From Flexivirga oryzae (lineage in GTDB: Bacteria > Actinomycetota > Actinomycetes > Actinomycetales > Dermatophilaceae): DNA of 64,000 nt. This document shows, one piece after another, positions 8,688 to 17,538 of the stretch; position 1 is the stretch's first letter; each line of letters begins with the position of its first letter. The translations under genes and the position numbers were made by a program. The stretch is taken from positions 372,001-436,000 of the forward strand of contig NZ_JACHVQ010000001.1 of assembly GCF_014190805.1 (NCBI RefSeq). The letters run 5' to 3'. The notes beneath the pieces are model-generated. The model worked only from the letters and a program-made list of their open reading frames with translations, did no database searches and was not told the DNA's origin.

Positions 8688-9059
8688 ATGCAGATCGTCC
8701 GCGCAGCAGAACGCCGAACGTCCACCACCCCCAACGCCACGATGACCACCCTGGCCTCGCCCACGCTCGGCGGCGCGCAGTCCAGCCTCTGGTTGGTCGA
8801 GATGCCTGCCGGCATACGCGGCCCGGAACACTCGTTCGCGGGGGAGATCGTGTGGTCGCTCACCGCCGGCTCCGGCATCGTCCGGGTCGGTGAGGTCGAA
8901 TCGCCGCTCGAAGCCGGTGACACGGTCGTGATCCCCGCCGGCGAATTGCGTCAGTTCACCGCTGGGTCAACGGGATTCAGCGGAGTGGTCACGGTCCGCG
9001 AGGGTGAGGCGTTCCTCGGTGACGGCAGTTCGGCCGGTGTCCCGCCGTGGGTGGCGTGA
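8688..9059 (+). CDS. Cupin domain protein
   Basis: This 123-residue small beta-barrel protein has the cupin pattern: PEHSFAGEIVWSLTAGSGIVRVGEVESPLEAGDTVVIPAGELRQFTAGS, read at about residues 45-105, with the GDxxxxPxGxxH-like second motif altered to Glu-Leu-Arg. The ATG at 8688 follows an AGGAG at 8678-8682 with five-base spacing. It is divergent from the MarR gene and shares its operator region, so it is probably under MarR control. Metal ligands of motif 1 are only partly present (His at HSF, Glu at GEI). The substrate is unknown. Confidence 0.8.
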   Translation: MQIVRAAERRTSTTPNATMTTLASPTLGGAQSSLWLVEMPAGIRGPEHSFAGEIVWSLTAGSGIVRVGEVESPLEAGDTVVIPAGELRQFTAGSTGFSGVVTVREGEAFLGDGSSAGVPPWVA

Positions 9060-9119
9060 CGCGGACACATTCCAGGCGAACTGGCGATGTGCTCGAAGGG
9101 GCATGGCACGCTGGGCACC

Positions 9120-9989
9120 ATGACCTCGATCTCCCTGCCCGACGGGCGCGCTCTCGACATTCGGATCTCCGGCGCCGAGGACGGCCCCGTGCTCGTCTTC
9201 CACCACGGCACCCCCGGTTCGCTGCTCCCGCGCCGGGTGATGGTCGAACAGGCGGCCCAGCGCGGGATCCGGCTGGTCACCTACTCGCGTGCGGGGTATG
9301 GCGATTCGACGCGTCGCGCCGGCCGTACGGTCGCGGACATCGCCGCAGATGTCACCGCGATCCTGGACCACCTGGGCGCCGAAAGAGCAATGACCGCAGG
9401 CTGGTCCGGCGGTGGCCCGCACGCGCTCGCGACCGGTGCCCTGCTGCCCGACCGCATCACCGGGGTGCTGAGCATCGCGGGCGTCGCGCCGTACGACGCC
9501 AAGGACCTGGACTTCCTCGGCGGTATGGGCGAGGGCAACATCGAGGAGTTCGGCGCCGCACTGAAGGGTGAGGCCGAGCTGCGGCCACTGCTGGACGGAA
9601 TGCGCGCCGAGCTCAAGAACGCGACACCGGAGGCGATCATCTCCGAGCTCAGCTCCCTGCTCCCGGACGTGGACCGCAAGCAGGTCACCGACGAGTCCGG
9701 TGAGGAGATGGCGGCCAACTTCCGCGAGGCGCTGAAGAACGGCGTCGACGGGTGGAACGACGACGACCTCGCGTTCACCGTGCCGTGGGGTTTCGACCTG
9801 TCCGCGATCACGGTGCCGACGTTCGTCTGGCAGGGCAGCGCAGACCTGATGGTGCCGTTCGCGCACGGGCAGTGGCTGGCGGCGAACGTCCCCGGCGCGA
9901 CCGCCCACCTGCTCGAGGGCGAGGGTCACCTGTCGGTCGGTGTCGGCGCCATGCCGCAGATGCTCGACGAGTTGCGTGCGACCTACTGA
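9120..9989 (+). CDS. Alpha/beta hydrolase
   Basis: This 289-residue enzyme has an alpha/beta-hydrolase fold: oxyanion region [11 protein letters not shown] at about residue 25, nucleophile elbow [11 protein letters not shown] (Ser in GWSGG), acid residue in [12 protein letters not shown] and catalytic His in EGEGHLSVG. The cap region between residues 130 and 220 is variable. The ATG at 9120 is chosen over an upstream in-frame ATG because the conserved N-terminus [15 protein letters not shown] begins there. It follows the cupin gene on the same strand by 60 bp. The natural substrate cannot be deduced. Confidence 0.88.
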   Translation: MTSISLPDGRALDIRISGAEDGPVLVFHHGTPGSLLPRRVMVEQAAQRGIRLVTYSRAGYGDSTRRAGRTVADIAADVTAILDHLGAERAMTAGWSGGGPHALATGALLPDRITGVLSIAGVAPYDAKDLDFLGGMGEGNIEEFGAALKGEAELRPLLDGMRAELKNATPEAIISELSSLLPDVDRKQVTDESGEEMAANFREALKNGVDGWNDDDLAFTVPWGFDLSAITVPTFVWQGSADLMVPFAHGQWLAANVPGATAHLLEGEGHLSVGVGAMPQMLDELRATY

Positions 9990-9994
9990 GGATC

Positions 9995-10072
9995 TGGTGC
10001 GGCCGGTGAGATTCGAACTCACACTGTCGGGTACCTAAAACCCGTGCCTCCTGCCAGTTGGGCTACGGCCGC
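9995..10072 (-). tRNA. tRNA with UAG anticodon (nominal tRNA-Leu) but class I, short variable loop
   Basis: The reverse strand folds into a full cloverleaf: acceptor GCGGCCG/CGGCCGC, D-arm with GCC/GGC, anticodon stem CGGGT/ACCCG (5 bp), loop TTTAGGT giving anticodon TAG, variable loop ACAGT (5 nt), T-arm GTGAG-TTCGAAT-CTCAC, discriminator A and an encoded CCA. By codon table the anticodon reads CUA (Leu). However, bacterial tRNA-Leu normally has a long class II variable arm, which is absent here. All stems are perfectly paired apart from the D-arm, so it does not look degenerate. Confidence 0.85.
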
Positions 10073-10100
10073 TCGGCGAGGAGTCTAGGGCGTGCGTACC

Positions 10101-10712
10101 TCAGACCGCGCGGAGGACCCCCACGAAGAAGCCGTCCGCGCCGGGCTCGGGCCGCAGGTCGTAGGTCGCGAACCGCGACTCGAGTTGCCAGCCGCTCGCT
10201 TCGGCGTCCGCGATGAACTCGTCCGCGGGGTAGGCGCGTTTGCCCTTGGTGGAGTCGTCCTGGTGGAAGCCGACCAGCAGCCGGCCGTCGTCGGTGACGA
10301 CCCGGCGCATGGCCGCGAGCACGTCACGCTCGGAGTCCTCGGCGAGGAACACCATCACGTCGCCGACACACACGATCAGGTCGTAGGACGTCGGGAACTC
10401 CTGCGCCGCGAGGGTTTCCGGGCTCACGTCCTCCAACCGGATCTGCGCGACCGGCAGTGCGGGATAGGTGCGGCCGGCCATCTCCAGCAGCTCCGCATCC
10501 AGGTCGACGCCATACGCGTCGTGGCCCATCGCCTCCAGTGCGGCCGCGATGCGTCCCATGCCGCAGCCGGCGTCGAGCACCCGGCTGCCCCGCGGCAGCA
10601 ACGCGTTCGCGAGGCGGGCCTCCCCGGTGATGTCGACGCCGTCCCGCAGCAGCTGCGCGAAGCGTGCGCTGTAGCCGCGGTGGCCCTGCTCCCAGCGAGA
10701 AAGTCGGCTCAT
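10101..10712 (-). CDS. Class I SAM-dependent methyltransferase
   Basis: This 203-residue protein has the Rossmann methyltransferase core: motif I VLDAGCGMGRIAAAL at about residue 46, acidic motif II YGVDLDAELLEMA, motif IV SYDLIVCVGDVMVFL, then DGRLLVGFHQDD. The N-terminus (SRWEQGHRGYSARFAQLLRDG) is typical of small actinobacterial methyltransferases of unknown substrate. It starts with ATG at 10712, about 60 bp upstream of which the bcp gene ends on the same strand. The intervening gap contains an imperfect dyad (10720-10767). Confidence 0.85.
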   Translation of the reverse strand: MSRLSRWEQGHRGYSARFAQLLRDGVDITGEARLANALLPRGSRVLDAGCGMGRIAAALEAMGHDAYGVDLDAELLEMAGRTYPALPVAQIRLEDVSPETLAAQEFPTSYDLIVCVGDVMVFLAEDSERDVLAAMRRVVTDDGRLLVGFHQDDSTKGKRAYPADEFIADAEASGWQLESRFATYDLRPEPGADGFFVGVLRAV

Positions 10713-10719
10713 TTGGGGT

Positions 10720-10767
10720 CCCCATGAAGTATTCGGAGGAGCGGAGCGGGGGAGAAACTTCGTGGGG
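10720..10767 (-). terminator. Imperfect dyad after bcp, possible terminator
   Basis: ccccatgaagt (10720-10730) and acttcgtgggg (10757-10767) pair at 10 of 11 positions around a 26-nt G-rich spacer, in the 58-bp gap between the bcp stop and the methyltransferase start. There is no U tract, so a terminator role is tentative. Confidence 0.35.
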
Positions 10768-10770
10768 TGT

Positions 10771-11238
10771 TCATACGAGCTTCAGCGCCTTGGAGAGGGA
10801 GGCGACGTGACCGGTGGCCTTGACGTTGTAACGGGCCAGCTCGACCTTGCCATCGGGATCGACGACGATCGTGGACCGGATGACGCCGACGACGGTCTTG
10901 CCGTAGAGCTTCTTCTCGCCGTACGCGCCGTAGGCCTCGAGCACCTGCTTGTCGACGTCCGACAGGAGCGGATAGGTCAGTGACTCCTTCGCCACGAACT
11001 TCGCCAGCTTTTCCGGCTTGTCGGGGGAGATGCCGATGACGTCGTAGCCTGCGCCCCGCAGGGTCGCGAGCGAGTCGCGGAAGTCGCAGGCCTCCTTGGT
11101 GCAGCCGGGCGTCATCGCCGCCGGGTAGAAGAAGATGACCAGACGTTTGCCCGCGAAGTCGGACAGGGAGACTTCCTTCCCGGTGTCCGACGTCAGGGTG
11201 AACGCCGGTGCCTGATCGCCGATCTCGAGCCGTGCCAT
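10771..11238 (-). CDS. bcp: Thioredoxin-dependent peroxiredoxin, Bcp type
   Basis: This 155-residue thiol peroxidase reduces hydrogen peroxide and organic hydroperoxides with thioredoxin as electron donor. Recognisable parts are IGDQAPAFTLTSDTGKEVSLSDFAGKRLVIFFYPAAMTPGCTKEACDFRD, with the peroxidatic Cys in PGCTKEAC and the second Cys five residues later, as in atypical 2-Cys Bcp. GVIRSTIVVDPDGKVELARYNVKATGHV follows near the end. The ATG at 11238 is preceded by GGAGG with seven-base spacing (GGAGGTTCACAG), which decides this start over an upstream in-frame codon. It is divergent from the DUF3618 gene. Confidence 0.95.
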   Translation of the reverse strand: MARLEIGDQAPAFTLTSDTGKEVSLSDFAGKRLVIFFYPAAMTPGCTKEACDFRDSLATLRGAGYDVIGISPDKPEKLAKFVAKESLTYPLLSDVDKQVLEAYGAYGEKKLYGKTVVGVIRSTIVVDPDGKVELARYNVKATGHVASLSKALKLV

Positions 11239-11335
11239 CTGTGAACCTCCTGGGAGCTGCGCCGCGCGGGCCGCTGCGAACGTCATTGGCTATCCGTTAT
11301 CGTCTCAGGCGAGCCCAAGACACGAGGAGACACCC

Positions 11336-11620
11336 ATGGCTGACAAGGCCCCCGCGAAAACCGCCACACGCTCCGCCAAGCAGATCGAGGCGGATCTTGC
11401 GGCGACGCGTGAGCGCCTGGCCGGGACCATCGACGAGCTGGCCTTCCGCGCACAGCCCAAGGAGCTCGCCAAGCGTCAGGCGGAGGACGTCAAGCTGAAG
11501 CTCGGTGGATTCACCCACACGGCCGACGGTGAGCTCGACACGCAGAAGATCGCGATGGTGCTCGGTGGGGTGGCCGCCGTGCTGCTGACCGTCGGCCTCA
11601 TCCGACGCGCACGTGGCTGA
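11336..11620 (+). CDS. DUF3618 family small membrane protein
   Basis: This 94-residue protein has a Lys/Ala-rich N-terminus, the family core RSAKQIEADLAATRERLAGTIDELAFRAQPKELAKRQ, and one C-terminal membrane helix (KIAMVLGGVAAVLLTVGLI) with a basic RRARG tail. DUF3618 proteins are widespread in actinobacteria and of unknown function. GAGGAG stands nine bases before the ATG. Its stop overlaps the GTG start of the GroES-like gene by eight bases, so the two are coupled. Confidence 0.88.
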   Translation: MADKAPAKTATRSAKQIEADLAATRERLAGTIDELAFRAQPKELAKRQAEDVKLKLGGFTHTADGELDTQKIAMVLGGVAAVLLTVGLIRRARG

Positions 11621-11945
11621 CACCACGCCGGGCAATCTGCCCATCAAGATGCTGCACGACCGCCTGCTGGTGTCCGCCGACGGCGACGCCGGCGAACGCA
11701 AGTCCGGCGGTGGCATCGTCATACCGGCGACCGCATCGGTCGGCAAACGCCTCGCCTGGGCAGAGGTGGTCGCGATCGGTCAGCACGTGCGCCAGGTCAA
11801 GATCGGTGACCGGGTGCTGTTCGACCCCGAGGACCGGGCCGAGGTCGAGTTGCAGTCGAGGACCTACCTCCTGCTGCGGGAACGCGACCTGCACGCCGTG
11901 GCCGCACAGCGCGTCGACACCGGCAGCACCGGGCTGTACCTCTGA
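11613..11945 (+). CDS. GroES-like co-chaperonin family protein
   Basis: This 110-residue protein has the chaperonin-10 fold: PIKMLHDRLLVSADGDAGERKSGGGIVIPATASVGKRLAWAEVVAIGQHVRQVKIGDRVLFDP. The GGGIVIP segment matches the GroES mobile loop exit. It is distinct from canonical GroES, lacking the usual GTGRxxxG wording and carrying a C-terminal extension (RERDLHAVAAQRVDTGSTGLYL). No groEL is adjacent, so it is probably an actinobacterial GroES paralogue of undefined role. The GTG start lies inside the DUF3618 gene end. Confidence 0.82.
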   Translation: MADTTPGNLPIKMLHDRLLVSADGDAGERKSGGGIVIPATASVGKRLAWAEVVAIGQHVRQVKIGDRVLFDPEDRAEVELQSRTYLLLRERDLHAVAAQRVDTGSTGLYL

Positions 11946-11957
11946 GCAACCGGCGCC

Positions 11958-11980
11958 GGTCTCGATACGCTCCTTCGTCG

Positions 11981-11990
<10 letters not shown>
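11958..11990. repeat. GGTCTCGATAC...CTACTCGACC repeat overlapping the end of kbl
   Basis: This 33-bp element (ggtctcgatacgctcc, ttc, gtcgctactcgacc) lies in the convergent gap of the GroES-like gene and kbl. Its right end read on the reverse strand, ggtcgagtag, supplies the last two sense codons and the TAG stop of kbl. A longer member of the same family lies within the alpha-glucosidase gene at 37040-37085. Confidence 0.75.
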
Positions 11991-13183
<1,193 letters not shown>

Positions 13184-13187
13184 GCGA

Positions 13188-14225
13188 TCAGCTCCAATCC
13201 ATGACGACTTTGCCGCACTCGCCGGAGCGTGCCGCGGCGAACGCGTCCTGCCACTGTTCGGCGGGGAAGCGATGGGTGATGACCGAGCGGACGGCGCGCT
13301 CCAGGTCGGGTGACGACGCCAGCATCGCGCTCATGGCGTACCAGGTGTCGTACATCTCCCGGCCGTAGATGCCCTTGATCGTCAGCATGTGCGTGATCAC
13401 CCGGCCCCAGTCGATCGCGAACGGGTCGCCGGGCAGACCGAGCATCGCGATCCGGCCGCCGTGGTTCATGTTGTCGATGAGTTCGCTGACGGCAGAAGGG
13501 TTTCCGGACATCTCCAGGGCGATGTCGAAGCCCTCGCGCATGCCGAGGTCGTGCTGCGCGTCGGCGATGCGTTCCCGCGCCACGTTGACCACCCGGTCCG
13601 CCCCGGCGGCCTTGGCGAGCTGCAGCCGGTAGTCGCTGACGTCGGTCACCACCACGTACCGGGCGCCGACGTGTTTGGCGATGGCCGCGCCCATCACACC
13701 GATCGGGCCGGCCCCGGTCACCAGGACGTCCTCGCCGGCGATCGGGAACGACAGCGCCGTGTGCGTCGCGTTGCCGAACGGGTCGAAGACCGCACCCACG
13801 TCCGGGTCCAGATCGTCCGGCTGCACCCACACGTTCGAGGCGGGTATGACGACGTAATCGGCGAACGCACCGTCCCGGTTGACCCCGACGGAGCTGGTGC
13901 GGATGCACAGATGCCGCCGCCCGGCGCGGCAGTTGCGGCACTCGCCGCACACCACGTGCCCCTCGCCGGAGACCCGCTGACCCACCTCGACGCTGGTGAC
14001 GTCCGCGCCGATCTCGACGACCTCGCCGAAGAACTCGTGCCCGGTGATCAACGGCGGAGCCACCGTGGAGGCCGCCCAGTCGTCCCAGCCCTCCAGGTGC
14101 AGGTCGGTGCCGCAGAGACCGGCCCGCCATACCTTGATCTTCACGTCCGTCGGGCCGGGTGTCGGCTCCGGGGCGTCGATCAGCTCCAGGCCCGGTCGGG
14201 CCCCTGTCTTTGCCAGTGCTCGCAC
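13188..14225 (-). CDS. tdh: L-threonine 3-dehydrogenase
   Basis: This 345-residue zinc-dependent medium-chain dehydrogenase oxidises L-threonine to 2-amino-3-oxobutyrate with NAD+. Visible elements are catalytic zinc residues in [14 protein letters not shown] and [13 protein letters not shown], the structural zinc cluster [15 protein letters not shown], and the nucleotide-binding [22 protein letters not shown]. The GTG start at 14225 has AGGAG nine bases upstream. It forms a tight operon with kbl. The LacI regulator gene ends 48 bp upstream on the same strand, so read-through from the upstream operon is possible. Confidence 0.96.
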   Translation of the reverse strand: MRALAKTGARPGLELIDAPEPTPGPTDVKIKVWRAGLCGTDLHLEGWDDWAASTVAPPLITGHEFFGEVVEIGADVTSVEVGQRVSGEGHVVCGECRNCRAGRRHLCIRTSSVGVNRDGAFADYVVIPASNVWVQPDDLDPDVGAVFDPFGNATHTALSFPIAGEDVLVTGAGPIGVMGAAIAKHVGARYVVVTDVSDYRLQLAKAAGADRVVNVARERIADAQHDLGMREGFDIALEMSGNPSAVSELIDNMNHGGRIAMLGLPGDPFAIDWGRVITHMLTIKGIYGREMYDTWYAMSAMLASSPDLERAVRSVITHRFPAEQWQDAFAAARSGECGKVVMDWS

Positions 14226-14273
14226 GTCGGACAGTCTCCTACGTCACGCCGCCCCGTGCGAGATCGGGTGCGG

Positions 14274-15341
14274 TCAGTTCCCGGCCGGGGTGCGCTGCGT
14301 CGACGCACGCACGACCAGGGTGGGCGCCGGAGTCGACGGAACCGGTCGATCCTCGCCGGGTATGTCGCCGAGGCGGCGCAGCAGCAGTTCCACCGCGGCG
14401 TGCGCGACCTCCTCCAGGTGCAGGTCGAGCGCGGTGAGTGGCGGGTTGCTGGTGCGTGCGCGGATGCCGTCGTACCGGGTGGCGAGCAGCAGGTCGGTCC
14501 CGATGACCCGGCCGAGATCGTGGGCCGCCTGCACGGCTCCGGTGGCGAAGGCGTCGATCGAGATGCACAGGGCGTCGATGCCGGGGTGGTCGGTGAGCAA
14601 CGAGGTGGTCGCTGCGTAACCGCTGCGTTCACCCGCGCGCTCATCGGCCTCGGCGATCGCCACGGGGAGGCCGTGCTGCTGCGCGGCGGCCAGATAGCGC
14701 TCCCGGAACGTTCGCTGAGCGGTCCTGCCGCTGGAGCCGCACACGAGGCCGATCGCCGTGGCGCCCTGCTCGATCAGGTGGCCCAGCAGGATGTCGGCGG
14801 CTTCCCGGTGGTGCAGGTCGACGCTGCTCGCATCGTCGGGGCCGTCGATCCGGACGAAAGGGACGCCCCGGTCGGTCAGTTCGGTGGCCAGCCAGTCCGA
14901 GGGAGCGGGCTCGAGCAGGATCGCGCCGTCGATGTCGAGGTGGGCGAGCGAGTCCTGCCCCTGCACCGGCGGCGCGAGCGCGAGCACGTAACCGCGTAGC
15001 AGCGCCACCTCGGCGCAGCCCATGGCCAGGTCGGTGAAGAACCCGAGGCGTGACACCCCACCGGAGACCGCCGGTGGCATCGAGGAGAGCAGGGCGATGG
15101 TCTGGGAGCGGCCGGCCCGCAACCGCTGGGCCCGCACGCTGGGCCGGAAGTGCAACCGGGCGGCGACCTCCTTGACGCGCTGCCGGGTCCGGGGGTCGAC
15201 CTGGCCGATGTCGTTGAGCGAGTGCGACACCGTGGTCCGCGACACCCCGGCCTCGCGTGCGACGTCTGCGATGGTGACACGCTTCGCCGTGGTTCGGCGG
15301 CTGGACTCGGTAGACACGGTGCCCACAGCGTAAGTGATCAC
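14274..15341 (-). CDS. LacI family transcriptional regulator
   Basis: This 355-residue regulator has the LacI helix-turn-helix KRVTIADVAREAGVSRTTVSHSLNDIGQVDPRTRQRVKEVAARLHFRP at about residues 20-66, including the hinge-proximal RAQRLRAGRSQTIALL. A periplasmic-binding-protein-like effector domain follows (DGAILLEPAPSDWLATEL, GATAIGLVCGSSG, DALCISIDAFATGAVQAAHDLG). The GTG start at 15341 overlaps the stop of the TauE/SafE gene (gtga). Its position as fourth gene of the nucleobase-type operon suggests local control. A LacI-style perfect palindrome at 19040-19057 lies in front of that operon. Confidence 0.92.
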   Translation of the reverse strand: MITYAVGTVSTESSRRTTAKRVTIADVAREAGVSRTTVSHSLNDIGQVDPRTRQRVKEVAARLHFRPSVRAQRLRAGRSQTIALLSSMPPAVSGGVSRLGFFTDLAMGCAEVALLRGYVLALAPPVQGQDSLAHLDIDGAILLEPAPSDWLATELTDRGVPFVRIDGPDDASSVDLHHREAADILLGHLIEQGATAIGLVCGSSGRTAQRTFRERYLAAAQQHGLPVAIAEADERAGERSGYAATTSLLTDHPGIDALCISIDAFATGAVQAAHDLGRVIGTDLLLATRYDGIRARTSNPPLTALDLHLEEVAHAAVELLLRRLGDIPGEDRPVPSTPAPTLVVRASTQRTPAGN

Positions 15342-16048
15342 GCCTGCAGGATCACCGCGGTCCCGGACACGATCGCGAAGAGCAGCACGGTGTAGCGCAG
15401 CACCGGCCCTTCCAGGCGGTGGTGGGTGAATTTGCTGCCGAACGAACCGATGGCCAGGAACGGCAGCAGCGCGAGGCTCATGAGCAACGTCCTGCCCTCG
15501 ATCTTGCCGCCGACGGCGAGCACGACCAGCGAGATGACCTCACCGATCAGGAAACACGCGGCCACGGTGGAGCGCAGGACGTTGCCGGGCTTGTGCTGGT
15601 AGGCGAGCGCCAGAGGCGGCCCTCCGACCCCGGTGGAGGTCTCGGTGATCCCGGTGATGAGGCCCACGACGGCCAGCCCCGACCGGTTGGGGTCGAACGC
15701 CGGGATGAGCAGGGCGGCGAGCGCGGCGACGATCGTCGAGATCCCGATCAGCAGCGCCAGTTGGTGCAGGTTGACGATCAGCAGGATCCACAGCCCGACG
15801 AACGTGCCGGCGAACCTGCCGACGCTGACCCATTTGGTGCCGTGCCAGTCGAGCGCGTCGCGTTCCCGCCACCCGATGTAGAAGTTGAGCGGGATCATCA
15901 GCACCAGCAGCATCACCGGGATGAGTGTGGGGTCGATGATGCTGACGATGGGTGCGCACACCATGGCGAACCCCAGGCCGGTCGAGCCCTGCACGAACGA
16001 GGCCACCAGGATCGTCAGACCGATCAGGGCGAAGCCCGCGAACGTCAT
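15338..16048 (-). CDS. TauE/SafE family membrane transporter
   Basis: This 236-residue polytopic protein has about seven to eight hydrophobic segments and the family's hallmark N-terminal half (FALIGLTILVASFVQGSTGLGFAMVCAPIVSI) and mid-protein ITGITETSTGVGGPPLALAYQ. TauE/SafE proteins are proposed exporters of sulfite or organosulfur and organic anions. The ATG at 16048 overlaps the upstream amidohydrolase stop by four bases and its own stop overlaps the LacI start, so it is firmly embedded in the operon. The cargo is probably a product or by-product of the amidohydrolase pathway, which is inference. Confidence 0.9.
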   Translation of the reverse strand: MTFAGFALIGLTILVASFVQGSTGLGFAMVCAPIVSIIDPTLIPVMLLVLMIPLNFYIGWRERDALDWHGTKWVSVGRFAGTFVGLWILLIVNLHQLALLIGISTIVAALAALLIPAFDPNRSGLAVVGLITGITETSTGVGGPPLALAYQHKPGNVLRSTVAACFLIGEVISLVVLAVGGKIEGRTLLMSLALLPFLAIGSFGSKFTHHRLEGPVLRYTVLLFAIVSGTAVILQA

Positions 16049-17439
16049 CGGCGGGCCCCCGTTCCCGATCGGGCAGATCGGTGCTCCCCGGAGGACGGAT
16101 CGATGGTGTGGATCGGCGAGGAGGACACCACCCGGGCGGAGACGGCGCGCGCCCGGTCGAGCAGCTGGGCGCCGTCCCAGTCGACCGGCTGACCGTTCAC
16201 CAGCCGGACCTTGCCGTGCACGATCACCGTCTCGATCTGGTCCCGGTTGGCCAGCCGCACCAGCTCCCAGGGCAGGTCCCACGAGGGCACGAACTCCGGG
16301 GTGCTGGTGTTCACCACGAGCAGGTCGGCATACGCCCCGGGACTGATCTCACCGACCCGCCCGGCGAGCCCGACGGCGTCCGCGCCGCCCCGCAGCCCCT
16401 GGTCGAGCCAGGTCCAGCCGCCGCCGGCACACGAGTCGCCGACGGCCATCGAGTGCCCGAACCGCTGCGCCGTCTCCGCCGCGTCCAGCAGCCGGAAGGC
16501 GTCGCTGCGGGTGCCGTCGGTGCCCAGGCCGACTCGGACCCCCAGCTCGTGCAGCAGCAGCGCGGGTGCGATCGCGTTGCCCTTCCAGGAACTGGCGACG
16601 GGGTTGTAGCTGACGGCCCCGCCCGAGTCGCGGAGCAGGGCGATCTCGTGCGGCGTGAGCAGCGTGGAGTGGGCCGCCAACAGCTCCGGGCCGAGCGCGC
16701 CGAGCTGCGCGAGTCGTTCCAACGGGCGCAGGCCGGTGGCTTCGAGGGAGCGCTCGATCGCCGCAAGGTGCTCGTTGAGATGGATCTGGAACGGCACGCC
16801 GGCGTCGCGGGCGAGCGAGGACACCGAGGTCAGCACCGCGTCCGTTGCGGCCTCCGGGATCGAGATGGCGAGCGAGGGGTGCACCGTCTCGCGCGTGTGC
16901 CACCTGTCGAGGTGGCGCCGCGCACCGGCCAGCACCTCGTCCTCGGAGCTGACCACGGCCGGGCCGTTGAGGTCGTTGCAGATGAAGCCGAGGACGCAGC
17001 GCACGCCGACCCGCTCGGTCACCTCCGCGAGTTGGCCGAGGTCGCCGGCGATGCGGGCACCTGCGTCGGCCACCGTCGTGAAGCCGCCGCGCAACGACTC
17101 CCAGGCCGCGAGCTGGACCGCGACCTCGATCGCTTCCTCGTCCATGTGCTGCTCCATCGGCACCCAGACCCGGCGGAAGATCTCCGAGGGTTCACCGAAC
17201 ACCAGTGACTTGCCGAAGGTCTGCGTCAGGTGGTGGTGGGCGTCGACGAACCCGGGCATGAGGAGTCGTCCCGGCAGGTCGACACGCGTGGCAGCGGAGC
17301 CGTGCAGTTGCTCGACCGGAGCCACCTGCGTGATGAGGCCCTGATCGACCAGGACCGCATGGCCCCGGTGCACTCCGTCCGGGAGCAGCACCTGCTCGGG
17401 GACGATCAGCGTCGGATGGTCGTGCATCGTGCTCAACAT
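16045..17439 (-). CDS. Amidohydrolase (ATZ/TRZ-like deaminase or hydrolase)
   Basis: This 464-residue member of the zinc amidohydrolase superfamily has metal ligands in DAHHHLTQT (about residue 70), IHLNEHL, AHSTLL and GLGTDG, the order expected for aminohydrolases such as guanine, 8-oxoguanine, adenosylhomocysteine or triazine deaminases. TVIVHGKVRLVNGQPVDWD is the C-terminal beta-sandwich. The ATG at 17439 has AGGA eight bases upstream; another ATG lies at 17427. It follows an NCS2 nucleobase permease by 99 bp and overlaps the TauE/SafE gene. Transport partner and fold together suggest hydrolytic deamination of a purine- or pyrimidine-like ring; the exact substrate is open. Confidence 0.85.
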   Translation of the reverse strand: MLSTMHDHPTLIVPEQVLLPDGVHRGHAVLVDQGLITQVAPVEQLHGSAATRVDLPGRLLMPGFVDAHHHLTQTFGKSLVFGEPSEIFRRVWVPMEQHMDEEAIEVAVQLAAWESLRGGFTTVADAGARIAGDLGQLAEVTERVGVRCVLGFICNDLNGPAVVSSEDEVLAGARRHLDRWHTRETVHPSLAISIPEAATDAVLTSVSSLARDAGVPFQIHLNEHLAAIERSLEATGLRPLERLAQLGALGPELLAAHSTLLTPHEIALLRDSGGAVSYNPVASSWKGNAIAPALLLHELGVRVGLGTDGTRSDAFRLLDAAETAQRFGHSMAVGDSCAGGGWTWLDQGLRGGADAVGLAGRVGEISPGAYADLLVVNTSTPEFVPSWDLPWELVRLANRDQIETVIVHGKVRLVNGQPVDWDGAQLLDRARAVSARVVSSSPIHTIDPSSGEHRSARSGTGARR

Positions 17440-17538
17440 GTCATCGGTCCTGGTTGTGGCGCCGGGTGGCTCCGGCTCGGTGGTTGATGGTCCGCCCGCC
17501 AATGGCGGCGGGCGAGCGCGGTGGGGGGCACGATCGGG

